From contig DCLA01000113.1 in NCBI GenBank assembly GCA_002320815.1, positions 28,831 through 92,830 of the forward strand: a stretch of 64,000 nucleotides of DNA. The letters run 5' to 3'. Below, piece after piece: positions 8,139 through 18,054 of the stretch. The notes under the pieces are model-generated. The model had not been told where the DNA came from, made no database searches, and saw only the letters and a list, made by a program, of their open reading frames with translations. Positions within the stretch are counted from its first letter, which is position 1; every line of letters begins with the position of its first letter. This DNA is from Myxococcales bacterium UBA1660 (lineage in GTDB: Bacteria; Myxococcota_A; Polyangia; Polyangiales; Houyiibacteriaceae). The position numbers and the translations under genes were made by a program.

Positions 8139-10016
8139 TCAGCGGCCGAGGCGCGCCGAGAGCCGACCCATCGCCAGCGCGAAGTGGCGCCGCTCGGTGT
8201 GGCTCGCCGGCGGGGTGAGCTCCCCGATGGCCCGCGCGACGCGGCGCACCGAACTCACGCGCACCCGGAGCTGCGCGTCGCCCCGGACCTCACCGTAGCG
8301 CTCGGCGTGGGTCACCAGGGCGGCCTCCGCCTGGGCGGCGCGGCCGTTGTTGAGGTGCGCGGCGGCCAGGTCCAGGGCCCCGGCGAGGTCGGCGTCGGCC
8401 TCGACCCGCGCGGTGGCGATGCCCGAGCGCGCCACGACCACGCCGCTCTCGCTGCGCTCGCGGCCCCCCTGGCCGACGCGGACGCGGATGGTGATGCGGG
8501 GCGACGCGGAGCGGCTACGCACCCGGACGCGGATGACGAAGCGGCGCTCCTCGCCGGCGGCCAGGCCGCGGACCTCGGGGGCGAGGGTGCTGGCGTCCAC
8601 GCCGTCGGCGAGCATCAGGTCCTCGCCCAGGTTCAGCTGGACGCGCACCCGGGCGGCGGCCTCGAGGCGGGCCTCGGTGAGCTCGGCCTCGAGGGAGGGC
8701 GCCAGCGCGCTCGGGTCGAGAGCGACGTGGTAGCCGCCCGAGCCGGCGCGGGCGACGGCGCGGAGCACGTCGGCGTCGAAGGAGTCGCCCATGCCGATGG
8801 TGGTGGTCAGGCAGGCGCTGGCGCTGGCGCGGGCGGCCATCGGAGCCAGCTCCTCGGCGCTGAAGGCGCCACCGTTGGGGACTCCGTCGCTCAGCAGGAT
8901 GACCCGCGAGGGCATCTCGCCCTGGGCCCGGGCCGCTACCCGGTAAGCGGCCCCGAGGCCGGCCTCGATGTTGGTGCCGCCGCCCACCGAGATCTCGCCG
9001 AGGGCGTTCAGGACCGCGCGGCCGTCGCCGACCGGGCCCAGGGGGTAGACCTCCTCGGCGTGCGCGTCGTAGGCGACAATGTGGATCTCGTCGCGGGGAT
9101 CGAGCTGGCCCACCAGGGTCCGGGCGCTGGCCACGACCGAGCCCCAGGTCCGCTGCATCGAGGAGCTCCGGTCGATGACCAAATGCACCCGCACGCGAGC
9201 CCGGGCCTCGGCGGGCTCTTCGCCCCGGACACGCACGACCACGCGGCCCTCGTCGGGCGAGCTCGGGTCACGCTCGAAGGCGCTGGAGACCCGCACGCCC
9301 GCGCCCACCTGCAGGTGAGTCGCGCCCTCCGCTTCGGTCACGGTCTCGGCGAGGGGGCCGAGGTCGTCCAGGCGGGTCCGGTAGCCGCCGACCTCGACGC
9401 CGGCGTCGGTGGCCAGGGCCCCGAGGCGCACGCGGACCCGGGTGGTCGAGCGGACGCCGCGGTCGCCCTCGGCGAGCCGCTCGGGCTCGGTGGCGTCGTA
9501 GAGCTCGACGAGCTCCCCGGTGCCCGCCACGCGACCGGAGGCCTCGGTGCGGGCGCGGGCCTCGGCGTTCACGTGGACGTTCACGTTCACGTCCACCCGC
9601 TCGTCGGCCACGGGGGTCGAGCCACCCTCGTGGCCCCCCGAGACCCCGGCATCCACGGCGAGGAGTCCGTCGACACTGGCCAGCGCGGCGTCGGCGGCGT
9701 CCAGACCCGCCTCGATGATCCCGTTCGCCTGGGCCATCATCGCGTCGGCCTCGGCCTCGAGGCCCGCGGCCTCGTCCTCGAGCTCCACGAAGACCACGCC
9801 GCCGGCGCGGGCTTCGGCGGCGAGCTCCGCCTCGGCGCGGGCCTGGGCAGCGAGCTCGGCCTCGGCCGTGGTGTCGGCGACGACCTCGCCCTCCACGGTG
9901 ATCTCGGTCTCGGCGTAGAGGTGCGCGTTGGAGGCGGGCACCCGGCGGACGTGGGCCTGGAGGCAGCCCCCGAGGGAGAGCAGAAGCGGAAGCAGGAGTG
10001 CGGTACGACGGTCCAT
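8139..10016 (-). CDS. von Willebrand factor type A domain lipoprotein
   Basis: 625 residues. A lipoprotein signal (LLLSLGGC, lipid Cys18) is followed by an Ala/Glu-rich, probably helical stretch with repeats such as AEAELAAQARAEAELAAEAR, then a low-complexity VDVNVNVHVNAEARA tract. The VWA domain covers about residues 278-450 with a complete metal-ion-dependent adhesion site: DRSSS near 282-286, GGGTN, and LLSDG. VWA proteins with this site bind protein ligands through a divalent cation. The C-terminal ~170 residues include a beta-rich part and a helical tail. GGAGGAG lies just upstream of the ATG. Its gene is divergent from corA and shares a 222-bp upstream region with it. Location: outer membrane or periplasm. 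Confidence 0.85.
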   Translation of the reverse strand: MDRRTALLLPLLLSLGGCLQAHVRRVPASNAHLYAETEITVEGEVVADTTAEAELAAQARAEAELAAEARAGGVVFVELEDEAAGLEAEADAMMAQANGIIEAGLDAADAALASVDGLLAVDAGVSGGHEGGSTPVADERVDVNVNVHVNAEARARTEASGRVAGTGELVELYDATEPERLAEGDRGVRSTTRVRVRLGALATDAGVEVGGYRTRLDDLGPLAETVTEAEGATHLQVGAGVRVSSAFERDPSSPDEGRVVVRVRGEEPAEARARVRVHLVIDRSSSMQRTWGSVVASARTLVGQLDPRDEIHIVAYDAHAEEVYPLGPVGDGRAVLNALGEISVGGGTNIEAGLGAAYRVAARAQGEMPSRVILLSDGVPNGGAFSAEELAPMAARASASACLTTTIGMGDSFDADVLRAVARAGSGGYHVALDPSALAPSLEAELTEARLEAAARVRVQLNLGEDLMLADGVDASTLAPEVRGLAAGEERRFVIRVRVRSRSASPRITIRVRVGQGGRERSESGVVVARSGIATARVEADADLAGALDLAAAHLNNGRAAQAEAALVTHAERYGEVRGDAQLRVRVSSVRRVARAIGELTPPASHTERRHFALAMGRLSARLGR

Positions 10017-10080
10017 GGGTCTCCTCCATGGAAGGACCGTGCCAGGGTTGGCGCGGCTGTTTCGTGAGCAATTTCAGTCT

Positions 10081-10143
10081 TTTGAATAAGCCACGATCGT
10101 GAACGGGCGTCGTGCGTCGTGAACGACGGACCACGTTTGAATA
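10081..10143. promoter_or_regulatory. Symmetric pair of direct repeats between VWA gene and corA
   Basis: TTTGAATA occurs at 10081-10088 and again at 10136-10143. Between them TCGTGAACG occurs at 10097-10105 and 10117-10125, 20 bp apart. The stretch is AT-richer than the flanks and lies in the divergent region upstream of both genes, so it may hold operators and promoter elements. Seen by eye only. Confidence 0.4.
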
Positions 10144-10238
10144 CATCCCACCCTCGGGACGTCGCGGCGGCCTCTTCGACGCACCTTATCGACCCGTGGG
10201 CTCCCCCGCTGCGGGGAAGGCCCTAGCATCGGCGATGC

Positions 10239-11330
10239 ATGGCCAAGAAGAAGAAGCGCGAATCCATCGCTCCCGCCCGCCGCAAGCCCGTCGGCGAGGT
10301 CCCCGGAACCATCGCCGCGGATCCGACCGCCGTGGAGACGCGCATGCGCGTCATCGCGTACGGACCGCAGAAGCTGGAGGAGAAGGAGTGTTCGTCGCTG
10401 AAGGACGTGGAGGCGATGCAGGCCCGGCGCCCGAACGTGCTCTGGCTGGACGTCACCGGCCTGGGGAACGGCGAGCTGATCAAAGAGATCGGCGAGCACT
10501 TCGAGCTCCACCGGCTGGCCCTGGAGGACGTGGTGAGCACGCACCAGCGCCCCAAGGCCGAGCCCTACCCGGAGACCGACTTCATCGTCCTGCGCATGGC
10601 GCGCGAGGAAGCCGACGCCGAGATCGACATCGAACAGGTCTCGTTCTTCTTGGGCGAGGGGTTCGTCATCACCTTCCAGGAGCGCGAGGGGGACGTCTTC
10701 GATCCCGTCCGGCGCCGCATCCGGGACTCCCTCGGCCGGATCCGCTCCCGGGGCTCCGACTACCTGCTCTACGCGCTCGTCGACGCCGTGGTCGACAACG
10801 TCTTTCCCATCGTCGAGGGGATCAGCGAGCGGCTCGAGGACGAGGAGGAGATCATCCTGCGCGAGCCCGACGACAAGGTCTCCGAGCGTCTCTACGAGGT
10901 CCGCCGGAAGCTGATCCACCTGCGCCGCGCGGTGTGGCCGCTGCGGGAGGTGCTCTCGCATCTCCAGCGGTCCGAGAGCGGACGCATGACCGACGACACC
11001 AAGGTCTACCTGCGCGACGTGGAGGACCACGCGGTGCAGCTCGTGGACCTCCTCGAGAGCGAGCGCGAGGTCGTGGGCACCCTGATGGACGTGTACCTCT
11101 CGCAGGTCAGCCACCGGATGAACGAGGTCATGAAGGTGCTCACCATCATGAGCACCATCTTCATCCCCTTGGGCTTCCTCGCCGGGCTCTACGGGATGAA
11201 CTTCGACACCTCCTCGCCGTACAATCTCCCGGAGCTGGAGTGGGCTTATGGCTACCCGGCATTGATCGGGTTCATGCTGACGGTGGCCATCGGCATGCTC
11301 TTCTACTTCCGGCGAAAGGGGTGGTTGTGA
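10239..11330 (+). CDS. corA: CorA-family magnesium/cobalt transporter
   Basis: 363 residues, normal for CorA. The large cytoplasmic N-terminal domain (about residues 30-290) ends in a long stalk helix leading to the first membrane helix, which ends in the GMN signature (319-321, in LYGMNFD). After the short periplasmic loop comes the second membrane helix (ALIGFMLTVAIGMLFYF) and a basic C-terminus (RRKGWL). CorA pentamers admit Mg2+ passively through the inner membrane, gated by Mg2+ bound between cytoplasmic domains. Residues 1-25 are Lys/Arg-rich. The stop overlaps the GTG start of the next gene, so the two are co-translated. Confidence 0.93.
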   Translation: MAKKKKRESIAPARRKPVGEVPGTIAADPTAVETRMRVIAYGPQKLEEKECSSLKDVEAMQARRPNVLWLDVTGLGNGELIKEIGEHFELHRLALEDVVSTHQRPKAEPYPETDFIVLRMAREEADAEIDIEQVSFFLGEGFVITFQEREGDVFDPVRRRIRDSLGRIRSRGSDYLLYALVDAVVDNVFPIVEGISERLEDEEEIILREPDDKVSERLYEVRRKLIHLRRAVWPLREVLSHLQRSESGRMTDDTKVYLRDVEDHAVQLVDLLESEREVVGTLMDVYLSQVSHRMNEVMKVLTIMSTIFIPLGFLAGLYGMNFDTSSPYNLPELEWAYGYPALIGFMLTVAIGMLFYFRRKGWL

Positions 11331-11908
11331 CGGTAGGCGAGGAACCGAGATACTCGGAGCGGCTCGACGAGGCCGTGGCCTTGGCCACGAGCGCCTTCCG
11401 TACGCACTACCGCAAGGGCAGCGGGGTCCCCTACCTGACCCACCTCTTCCAGGTGATGGTCACCGTCGGAGAGCACGGCGGGGACGAGGAGCAGATGATC
11501 GCCGCGCTCCTCCACGACTACCTGGAGGACGTCCCCGGGGCGACGGGAGACGAGCTGGAGCAGCGCTTCGGGGCCCGCGTGCGCCGGATGGTGGAGGCCC
11601 TGAGCGACGCCACCGAGCACCCCAAGCCGCCCTGGCGGGAGCGCAAGGAGCGCTACCTCGCGGAGCTCCGCGACGAGCCCGCGGAGGTCAAGCTGGTGAG
11701 CGCGGCCGACAAGCTCCACAACGCCCGCTCCATCGAGCGCGACCTCCACGTGGTCGGCGAGGCGCTCTGGGAGCGCTTCACCGGTAAGAAGGAGGGCTCC
11801 CTCTGGTACTACGGCCAGGTCGTCGACGCGTTGGCCCACCAGTGGGAGCACCGGATCCTGGGCGAGCTGCGGACCACGGTGGCCACCGTGCGCCGGCTGG
11901 CCGGCTGA
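11327..11908 (+). CDS. MESH1/SpoT-type HD hydrolase, putative (p)ppGpp hydrolase
   Basis: 193 residues. GTG start at 11327, overlapping the corA stop as GTGA with AAGGGG a few bases upstream. The order of motifs matches small alarmone hydrolases: YLTH, AALLHDYLEDV (HD plus the ED pair), RFGARVRRMVEALSD, then VKLVSAADKLHN with the metal-binding Asp. There is no synthetase, TGS or ACT domain, so it would be a stand-alone hydrolase removing the 3'-pyrophosphate of (p)ppGpp, or NADPH phosphatase as shown for animal MESH1. The family call is strong and the substrate is inferred. Linkage to corA suggests control by ion or stress state. Confidence 0.82.
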   Translation: MTVGEEPRYSERLDEAVALATSAFRTHYRKGSGVPYLTHLFQVMVTVGEHGGDEEQMIAALLHDYLEDVPGATGDELEQRFGARVRRMVEALSDATEHPKPPWRERKERYLAELRDEPAEVKLVSAADKLHNARSIERDLHVVGEALWERFTGKKEGSLWYYGQVVDALAHQWEHRILGELRTTVATVRRLAG

Positions 11909-11919
11909 GGGTTCAGCCG
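11902..11919. terminator. Bidirectional hairpin across two convergent stop codons
   Basis: CGGCTGA (11902-11908) pairs perfectly with TCAGCCG (11913-11919) around a 4-nt loop. The hydrolase stop (11906-11908) and the kinase stop (11913-11915) lie in opposite arms. No T tract. Confidence 0.45.
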
Positions 11920-13262
11920 AAGACGAGCAGGGCGCCCAGGACCAGGGCGGCCCCGGCCAGGAGACCCACCAGGGCGACCAGCATCAGCGAGCTGGCGTTC
12001 GACGGCTGCTGGGGCTGCGGGGCCGCGGGCGGGTGCGACATCGGCGGCTGCTGGTAGGGGGGCGCGAAGTGGTCGGCCGAGCCCGGCTGCGAGGCGCGGT
12101 CCAGGGCGGCGACCGGCGGCGGCGGCGTGGCCTCGGGGAAGTAGTACTCCGGCGTCGGCTGCATTTCGTGCCCGATGCGCGGCGGGACGAAGGTGCTGGG
12201 GACCGTGGAGGCGTCCTCGAAGGCGCGACCGACCGGCGCCGTGAGCCGGGCGATCATGTCCTCGGGCTGCTGCTCGAGGTCGATGGAGTCGCGGGTCTTG
12301 GCGGTACCCGGCGGGAGCGCCGAGGCGCGCTGGTCGAGCTGCTCGCCGACCGTGCCCCAGAGCAGGGCCGAGAGGTCGCCGGCTTCGATGGAGGCCGCGC
12401 CGGGGACCGCGTTGCGGAGCCGCTGCCGGAACTCGCGCGCCGTCGCCGGGCGGTCGGCGGGGTCCCGGGCCAGGGCGTCCATGACCACCGCGTCGAGCTC
12501 GTGGGGGCAGTCGGCGAAGGCGCCGGGGGGCGGGTACTGGCCCTGCTGGATCCGCCGGATCACCTCGGCGTCGCTCTTGCCCTCGAAGAGGCGCCGCATG
12601 GTGAGCATCTCCCAGAGCACCACGCCCAGGGCGTAGATGTCCGCGCGACGGTCGATCTCGCCGCGCATGAGCTGCTCGGGCGCCATGTAGCGGAGCTTGC
12701 CCTTGAGGCCGCCCGAGGCGTCGGTGACGTGCAGGCGGTCCCGGGCCTTGGCGATCCCGAAGTCGATGATCTTCACCTCGCCCAGCGCGCCCATCAGGAT
12801 GTTCTGGGGGCTGACGTCCCGGTGGATCACATGCAGGGGTTCGCCGCGTTCGTCCACGGTCTCGTGGGCGGCGTGGAGCCCGGCGGCGGCGGCGGCGACG
12901 ATGGCCACGGCCGCCTCGGGGGTGAACCGGCGCTCTTTGCGCGCGAGGCTGGCCAGCACCTCGGACATGGAGGCGCCGTGGACGTACTCCATGACCAGGT
13001 AGTAGAGGCCCTGCTCTTGCCCCAGCTCCTCGATGCGCACCACGTTCGGGTGGTGGATGCGCGCGGCGATGCGCCCCTCGTCGAGGAACATCCGCACGAA
13101 GTCGGCGTGGGAGCTGAGGTGCCCCTTGACCGCCTTGATGGCCACGTGACGGCTGAACCCGGCCGGGCCCTGGCGTTCACCCAGGTAGAGGTTCGCCATG
13201 CCCCCCGACTTCAGCTCGGCCACGATCTGGTAGGCGCCGAGAATTGAGCCGACTTGGATCAC
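11913..13262 (-). CDS. Membrane-anchored Hanks-type Ser/Thr protein kinase (first)
   Basis: 449 residues, GTG start. The kinase domain covers about residues 10-275: Gly-rich loop LKSGGMANLYLG, Lys43 (VAIKAVK), helix C Glu in FLDEGR, HRD 147-149 in VIHRDVSPQN, DFG 167-169 (IIDFGIAKA), and YMAPEQ. The catalytic loop has Ser where HRDxK kinases have Lys, a common variant in myxobacterial kinases. A Pro-rich linker leads to one C-terminal membrane helix (ALVGLLAGAALVLGALLVF), so the kinase domain faces the cytoplasm and almost nothing lies outside. It is the most downstream of the kinase-permease-kinase set. Confidence 0.9.
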   Translation of the reverse strand: MIQVGSILGAYQIVAELKSGGMANLYLGERQGPAGFSRHVAIKAVKGHLSSHADFVRMFLDEGRIAARIHHPNVVRIEELGQEQGLYYLVMEYVHGASMSEVLASLARKERRFTPEAAVAIVAAAAAGLHAAHETVDERGEPLHVIHRDVSPQNILMGALGEVKIIDFGIAKARDRLHVTDASGGLKGKLRYMAPEQLMRGEIDRRADIYALGVVLWEMLTMRRLFEGKSDAEVIRRIQQGQYPPPGAFADCPHELDAVVMDALARDPADRPATAREFRQRLRNAVPGAASIEAGDLSALLWGTVGEQLDQRASALPPGTAKTRDSIDLEQQPEDMIARLTAPVGRAFEDASTVPSTFVPPRIGHEMQPTPEYYFPEATPPPPVAALDRASQPGSADHFAPPYQQPPMSHPPAAPQPQQPSNASSLMLVALVGLLAGAALVLGALLVFG

Positions 13263-13293
13263 GGTGGGCCTAGATTACCAGCTTCCGGGATTT

Positions 13294-14763
13294 CTATGGG
13301 CGGGGAGATCCGTCGCCGCTCGGGGGCGGGGAATCCTCGGCCGCGCCTCGCTCCGCGAAGGCTTCTTCGGGGGAGAAGACCAGCCGGTGGCGGGCGAAGA
13401 AGGCGAAATAGGCCAGGCCCAGCACGTACCAGACGGCGGTGGCGACCACGACCTTCTGATAGACCGGGTCGACCACGAAGAGTCCGACCAGGCAGGCCAG
13501 GGAGATCCCCAGGGCCAGGAGCGCGCCCACGATCCCCAGGGGGCTCCGATACGGCCGCTCCATCCCGGGACGCCGGAAGCGCAGCAGGAGGAAGCTGATC
13601 ATCTGCAGCGCGTAGGCGATCACCGCGCCGAAGATGGCCATGTTCAGGAGCACCGCGCCGACCGGGTGCTCGGAGCCCAGGAAGTGGATGACCAGCGCCA
13701 CGCCGTAGCCGACCAGGGCCCCCACCACGAGGGCGACGTGGGGCGTCTTCCGGGTGGGGTGGGTCACCGAGAGGAAGCGGGGGAAGTAGCCGGCGCGGGA
13801 GAGCGAGTAGATCTGCCGGCCGTAGGCGAAGACGATGGAGTGGAAGCTGGCGATGAGGCCGGTGACCGCGAGGAGCGCCAGGGCCTTGGCCCCCAGCCCC
13901 TCGCCGAAGATGGTGCGGAGCCCGCCGAAGAGGGGCTCGTCGCTGCTGGCCAGGGCGTCGGTCCCGGGCGGGATGCCCGCGGCCAGGAAGAGGGTCAGGA
14001 AGGCCGCCACGATCAGGGTGGCCAGGCCCCAGACGAGACCCCGCGGGAGGTCCCGGACCGGGTCGTGGGCCTCCTCGGCCGCGAGGGGGAGCTGCTCGAT
14101 GGCGAGGAAGAACCACACCGCGAAGGGGATGGCGGCGAAGACCCCGCCGGCCCCGTCCGGGAACCAACCGCGCTCGCCTCGAGCGAGGTCCCAGTCGAAG
14201 TGGGGAAGGGCGCCGACCCAGAACACGGCCAGGACCGCCAGCGCCAGGACGGTCACCAGCACCGTGAAGCGAAAGGAGGCTTCCACGCCGGCGATGTTCA
14301 GGCCGACGAAGATGGCGTAGCAGAGGGCCCACCAGGCGGGCTCCCATATCGGGTCGGTCCCGAAGACCGCGCCGAGGTAGCCGCCGACGCCCACCACGAT
14401 GACCGCCGGAGTCAGCACGTACTCCAGGTTCTCGGCCAGCCCGGTGACGTAGGCGCCCCAGGGGCCCATCGACGAGCGCGCAAAGGAGTAGGCGCCGCCG
14501 GTGTGGGGGAGGGCGGCGGCCATCTCGGCGATGCTGAAGCAGAGGCCGAGGTACATCACGGTGGCGATGCCGGTGGCGACGACCATGCCCCCGAAGCCGT
14601 GCTCGAGGCCGTAGTTCCAGCCGAAGAAGTCGCCGCTTATCACGGCGCCGACGCCGAGCGCCCAGAGCGACCAGACCCCGGCGTAGCGGCGGAGCCCGCG
14701 CTGCTCGAAGTAGCCCTCGTCGACCGCGTCGTAGGAGACGCCCTTGCGCTCGGGTTCGCTCAT
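13294..14763 (-). CDS. APC-family permease, ethanolamine permease-like
   Basis: 489 residues with about 12 hydrophobic helices. The N-terminal part (ISGDFFGWNYGLEHGFGG, then GLCFSIAEMAAALPHTGGAY) and the C-terminal tail (ARHRLVFSPEEAFAERGAA) closely fit the ethanolamine permease branch of the amino acid-polyamine-organocation family. The role would be proton-coupled uptake of ethanolamine or a related amine across the inner membrane. No ethanolamine ammonia-lyase genes are nearby, so the substrate is uncertain. The start is the ATG after the preceding kinase stop; an upstream extension in the same frame would overlap the kinase and looks unlike the family. Confidence 0.85.
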   Translation of the reverse strand: MSEPERKGVSYDAVDEGYFEQRGLRRYAGVWSLWALGVGAVISGDFFGWNYGLEHGFGGMVVATGIATVMYLGLCFSIAEMAAALPHTGGAYSFARSSMGPWGAYVTGLAENLEYVLTPAVIVVGVGGYLGAVFGTDPIWEPAWWALCYAIFVGLNIAGVEASFRFTVLVTVLALAVLAVFWVGALPHFDWDLARGERGWFPDGAGGVFAAIPFAVWFFLAIEQLPLAAEEAHDPVRDLPRGLVWGLATLIVAAFLTLFLAAGIPPGTDALASSDEPLFGGLRTIFGEGLGAKALALLAVTGLIASFHSIVFAYGRQIYSLSRAGYFPRFLSVTHPTRKTPHVALVVGALVGYGVALVIHFLGSEHPVGAVLLNMAIFGAVIAYALQMISFLLLRFRRPGMERPYRSPLGIVGALLALGISLACLVGLFVVDPVYQKVVVATAVWYVLGLAYFAFFARHRLVFSPEEAFAERGAAEDSPPPSGDGSPRP

Positions 14764-14782
14764 CGGTCGACCGCGCCCGCGC

Positions 14783-16207
14783 TCACAGCGACCGGATCGC
14801 GATGTAGGTGAGCACCCCGGTGGCGACCGCGCCCAGGACGGCCAGCAGGACCCAGAGGGCCAAGGGCATGGGTCTGCGCTGGGGGGCGGGGATCGGCGGT
14901 CGCGGGTGCTCGCCGCTCCAACTGGGGCTTTCCACCGAGGCCAGGACATCCGCCCGCGGCACCTCCCCCGACGTCGAGGGGGGCGGCACCATGGGGGGCG
15001 CCTGCAGGCCGGTGGGGATGGTCGCGCCGCCGTTCAGCGGGTCGGGGGAGGCCCGGCCCGGGTCGAAGGCCGAGCTGGCGAGCTTCGGCGGCGAGGCGGG
15101 GGCCTTGGATGCCATCGACGCCCGGTCCTCGTCGGTGAGGCCACCGACCACGGTGGCGTCGTCGCTCTCGTCGAGGAACTCGCTCATGCGGGCGAGGGCC
15201 TCGTTGGGCGGGGGGTCGAGGTGGGCCAGGGACTTCCGGGTGGGGAGCTCGATGGGCAGCTCCCGGGATCGCTGGTCGAGCACGTGGCCGCAGACGGCCC
15301 AGACCAGGGAGCCGAGCTCGGCGTCGGTGATGGCCGCTGCCTCCGGCGACGCCTCCCGCAGGAGCCGAGCGAGCTCCCCGGCGGTGGCGGGTCGCTGGTC
15401 GGGGTCCACCGCCAAGCAGCGCATCACCACGCGGTCCACGGCGAAGGGGACGTCGGCGTAGGCCCCGGGCGGCTGGATGCCGCCGTCGAGGGCCGCGCGG
15501 ACCACGTCGAGGTCTCCCGAGCTTCCGTAGAGCCGCCGGGTCGCCAGGGTCTCCCAGAGCACCACGCCGAGGGCCCAGATGTCCGCGCGGCGGTCCACCG
15601 GGTTCCGCCGCATCTGCTCGGGCGCCATGTAGCGGAGCTTGCCCTTGGTGCGGCCGAAGCTGGTCTTGTGGAGGCGCCCCTGGGCTTTGGCGATGCCGAA
15701 GTCGATGAGCCGGACCGCGCCGCCGCAGCTCGCCAGCACGTTGGAGGGGCTGACGTCGCGGTGGACGATGTCCAGCAGGCGGCCCGCCTCGTCGCAGGTC
15801 TCGTGGGCGGCGTGGAGTCCGTCGGCGACCCGGATCAGGATCGCGGTGGCGACCTCTGGGCTCGGCCGCCGGCTCATCCGGTAGAGCTCCTTGAGGAAGG
15901 TGGCCAGGGTCACGGCGTGGAGGAACTCCATCGCCATGAAGTAGGTGCCGCCGGCCTCGCTGACCTCGTGGATGCGCACCACGTTCGGGTGGTTCACGTG
16001 GGAGGCGATGCGGCCCTCGTCGAGGAACATCTCGACGAAGGCCCGGTCTTGCAGGTGCTCCGGTCGGATCACCTTGATGGCCGCCTCGCGTTGGGTGCCA
16101 TCCGGCATCGGCCGGAGCCCCAGGAAGAGACGGGCCATGCCCCCCTGGCCCAGCTCCGCCACCAGACGGTAGGGCCCCAACGTGGAGCCGATGTCGACGC
16201 TCACCAC
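14783..16207 (-). CDS. Membrane-anchored Hanks-type Ser/Thr protein kinase (second)
   Basis: 474 residues, GTG start (a second GTG follows directly). Gly-rich loop LGQGGMARLFLG, Lys45 (AAIKVI), FLDEGR helix C, HRD 149-151 in VHRDVSPSN, DFG 169-171, YMAPEQM. As in the kinase near 12-13 kb, Ser replaces the catalytic-loop Lys. The two share order, length and C-terminal layout and are likely paralogues. A Ser/Pro-rich linker of about 150 residues precedes a C-terminal membrane helix (ALWVLLAVLGAVATGVLTYI). It lies directly upstream of the permease on the same strand with 19 bp between, so phosphorylation of the permease is conceivable but not shown. Confidence 0.9.
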   Translation of the reverse strand: MVSVDIGSTLGPYRLVAELGQGGMARLFLGLRPMPDGTQREAAIKVIRPEHLQDRAFVEMFLDEGRIASHVNHPNVVRIHEVSEAGGTYFMAMEFLHAVTLATFLKELYRMSRRPSPEVATAILIRVADGLHAAHETCDEAGRLLDIVHRDVSPSNVLASCGGAVRLIDFGIAKAQGRLHKTSFGRTKGKLRYMAPEQMRRNPVDRRADIWALGVVLWETLATRRLYGSSGDLDVVRAALDGGIQPPGAYADVPFAVDRVVMRCLAVDPDQRPATAGELARLLREASPEAAAITDAELGSLVWAVCGHVLDQRSRELPIELPTRKSLAHLDPPPNEALARMSEFLDESDDATVVGGLTDEDRASMASKAPASPPKLASSAFDPGRASPDPLNGGATIPTGLQAPPMVPPPSTSGEVPRADVLASVESPSWSGEHPRPPIPAPQRRPMPLALWVLLAVLGAVATGVLTYIAIRSL

Positions 16208-16230
16208 GTTGGGGAGGATACCCGAGGGGG

Positions 16231-17943
<1,713 letters not shown>

Positions 17944-18054
17944 GGCGGCGCGAAGCTAGCAGGGCCCCGGCGCCCGGGCGAGGTGGGAAAATCCAGGGGC
18001 GGTGCGAAGTGGGAACGATGGGCACCGCGCTTTCGGCGCGGTATGGTCTCGCCC

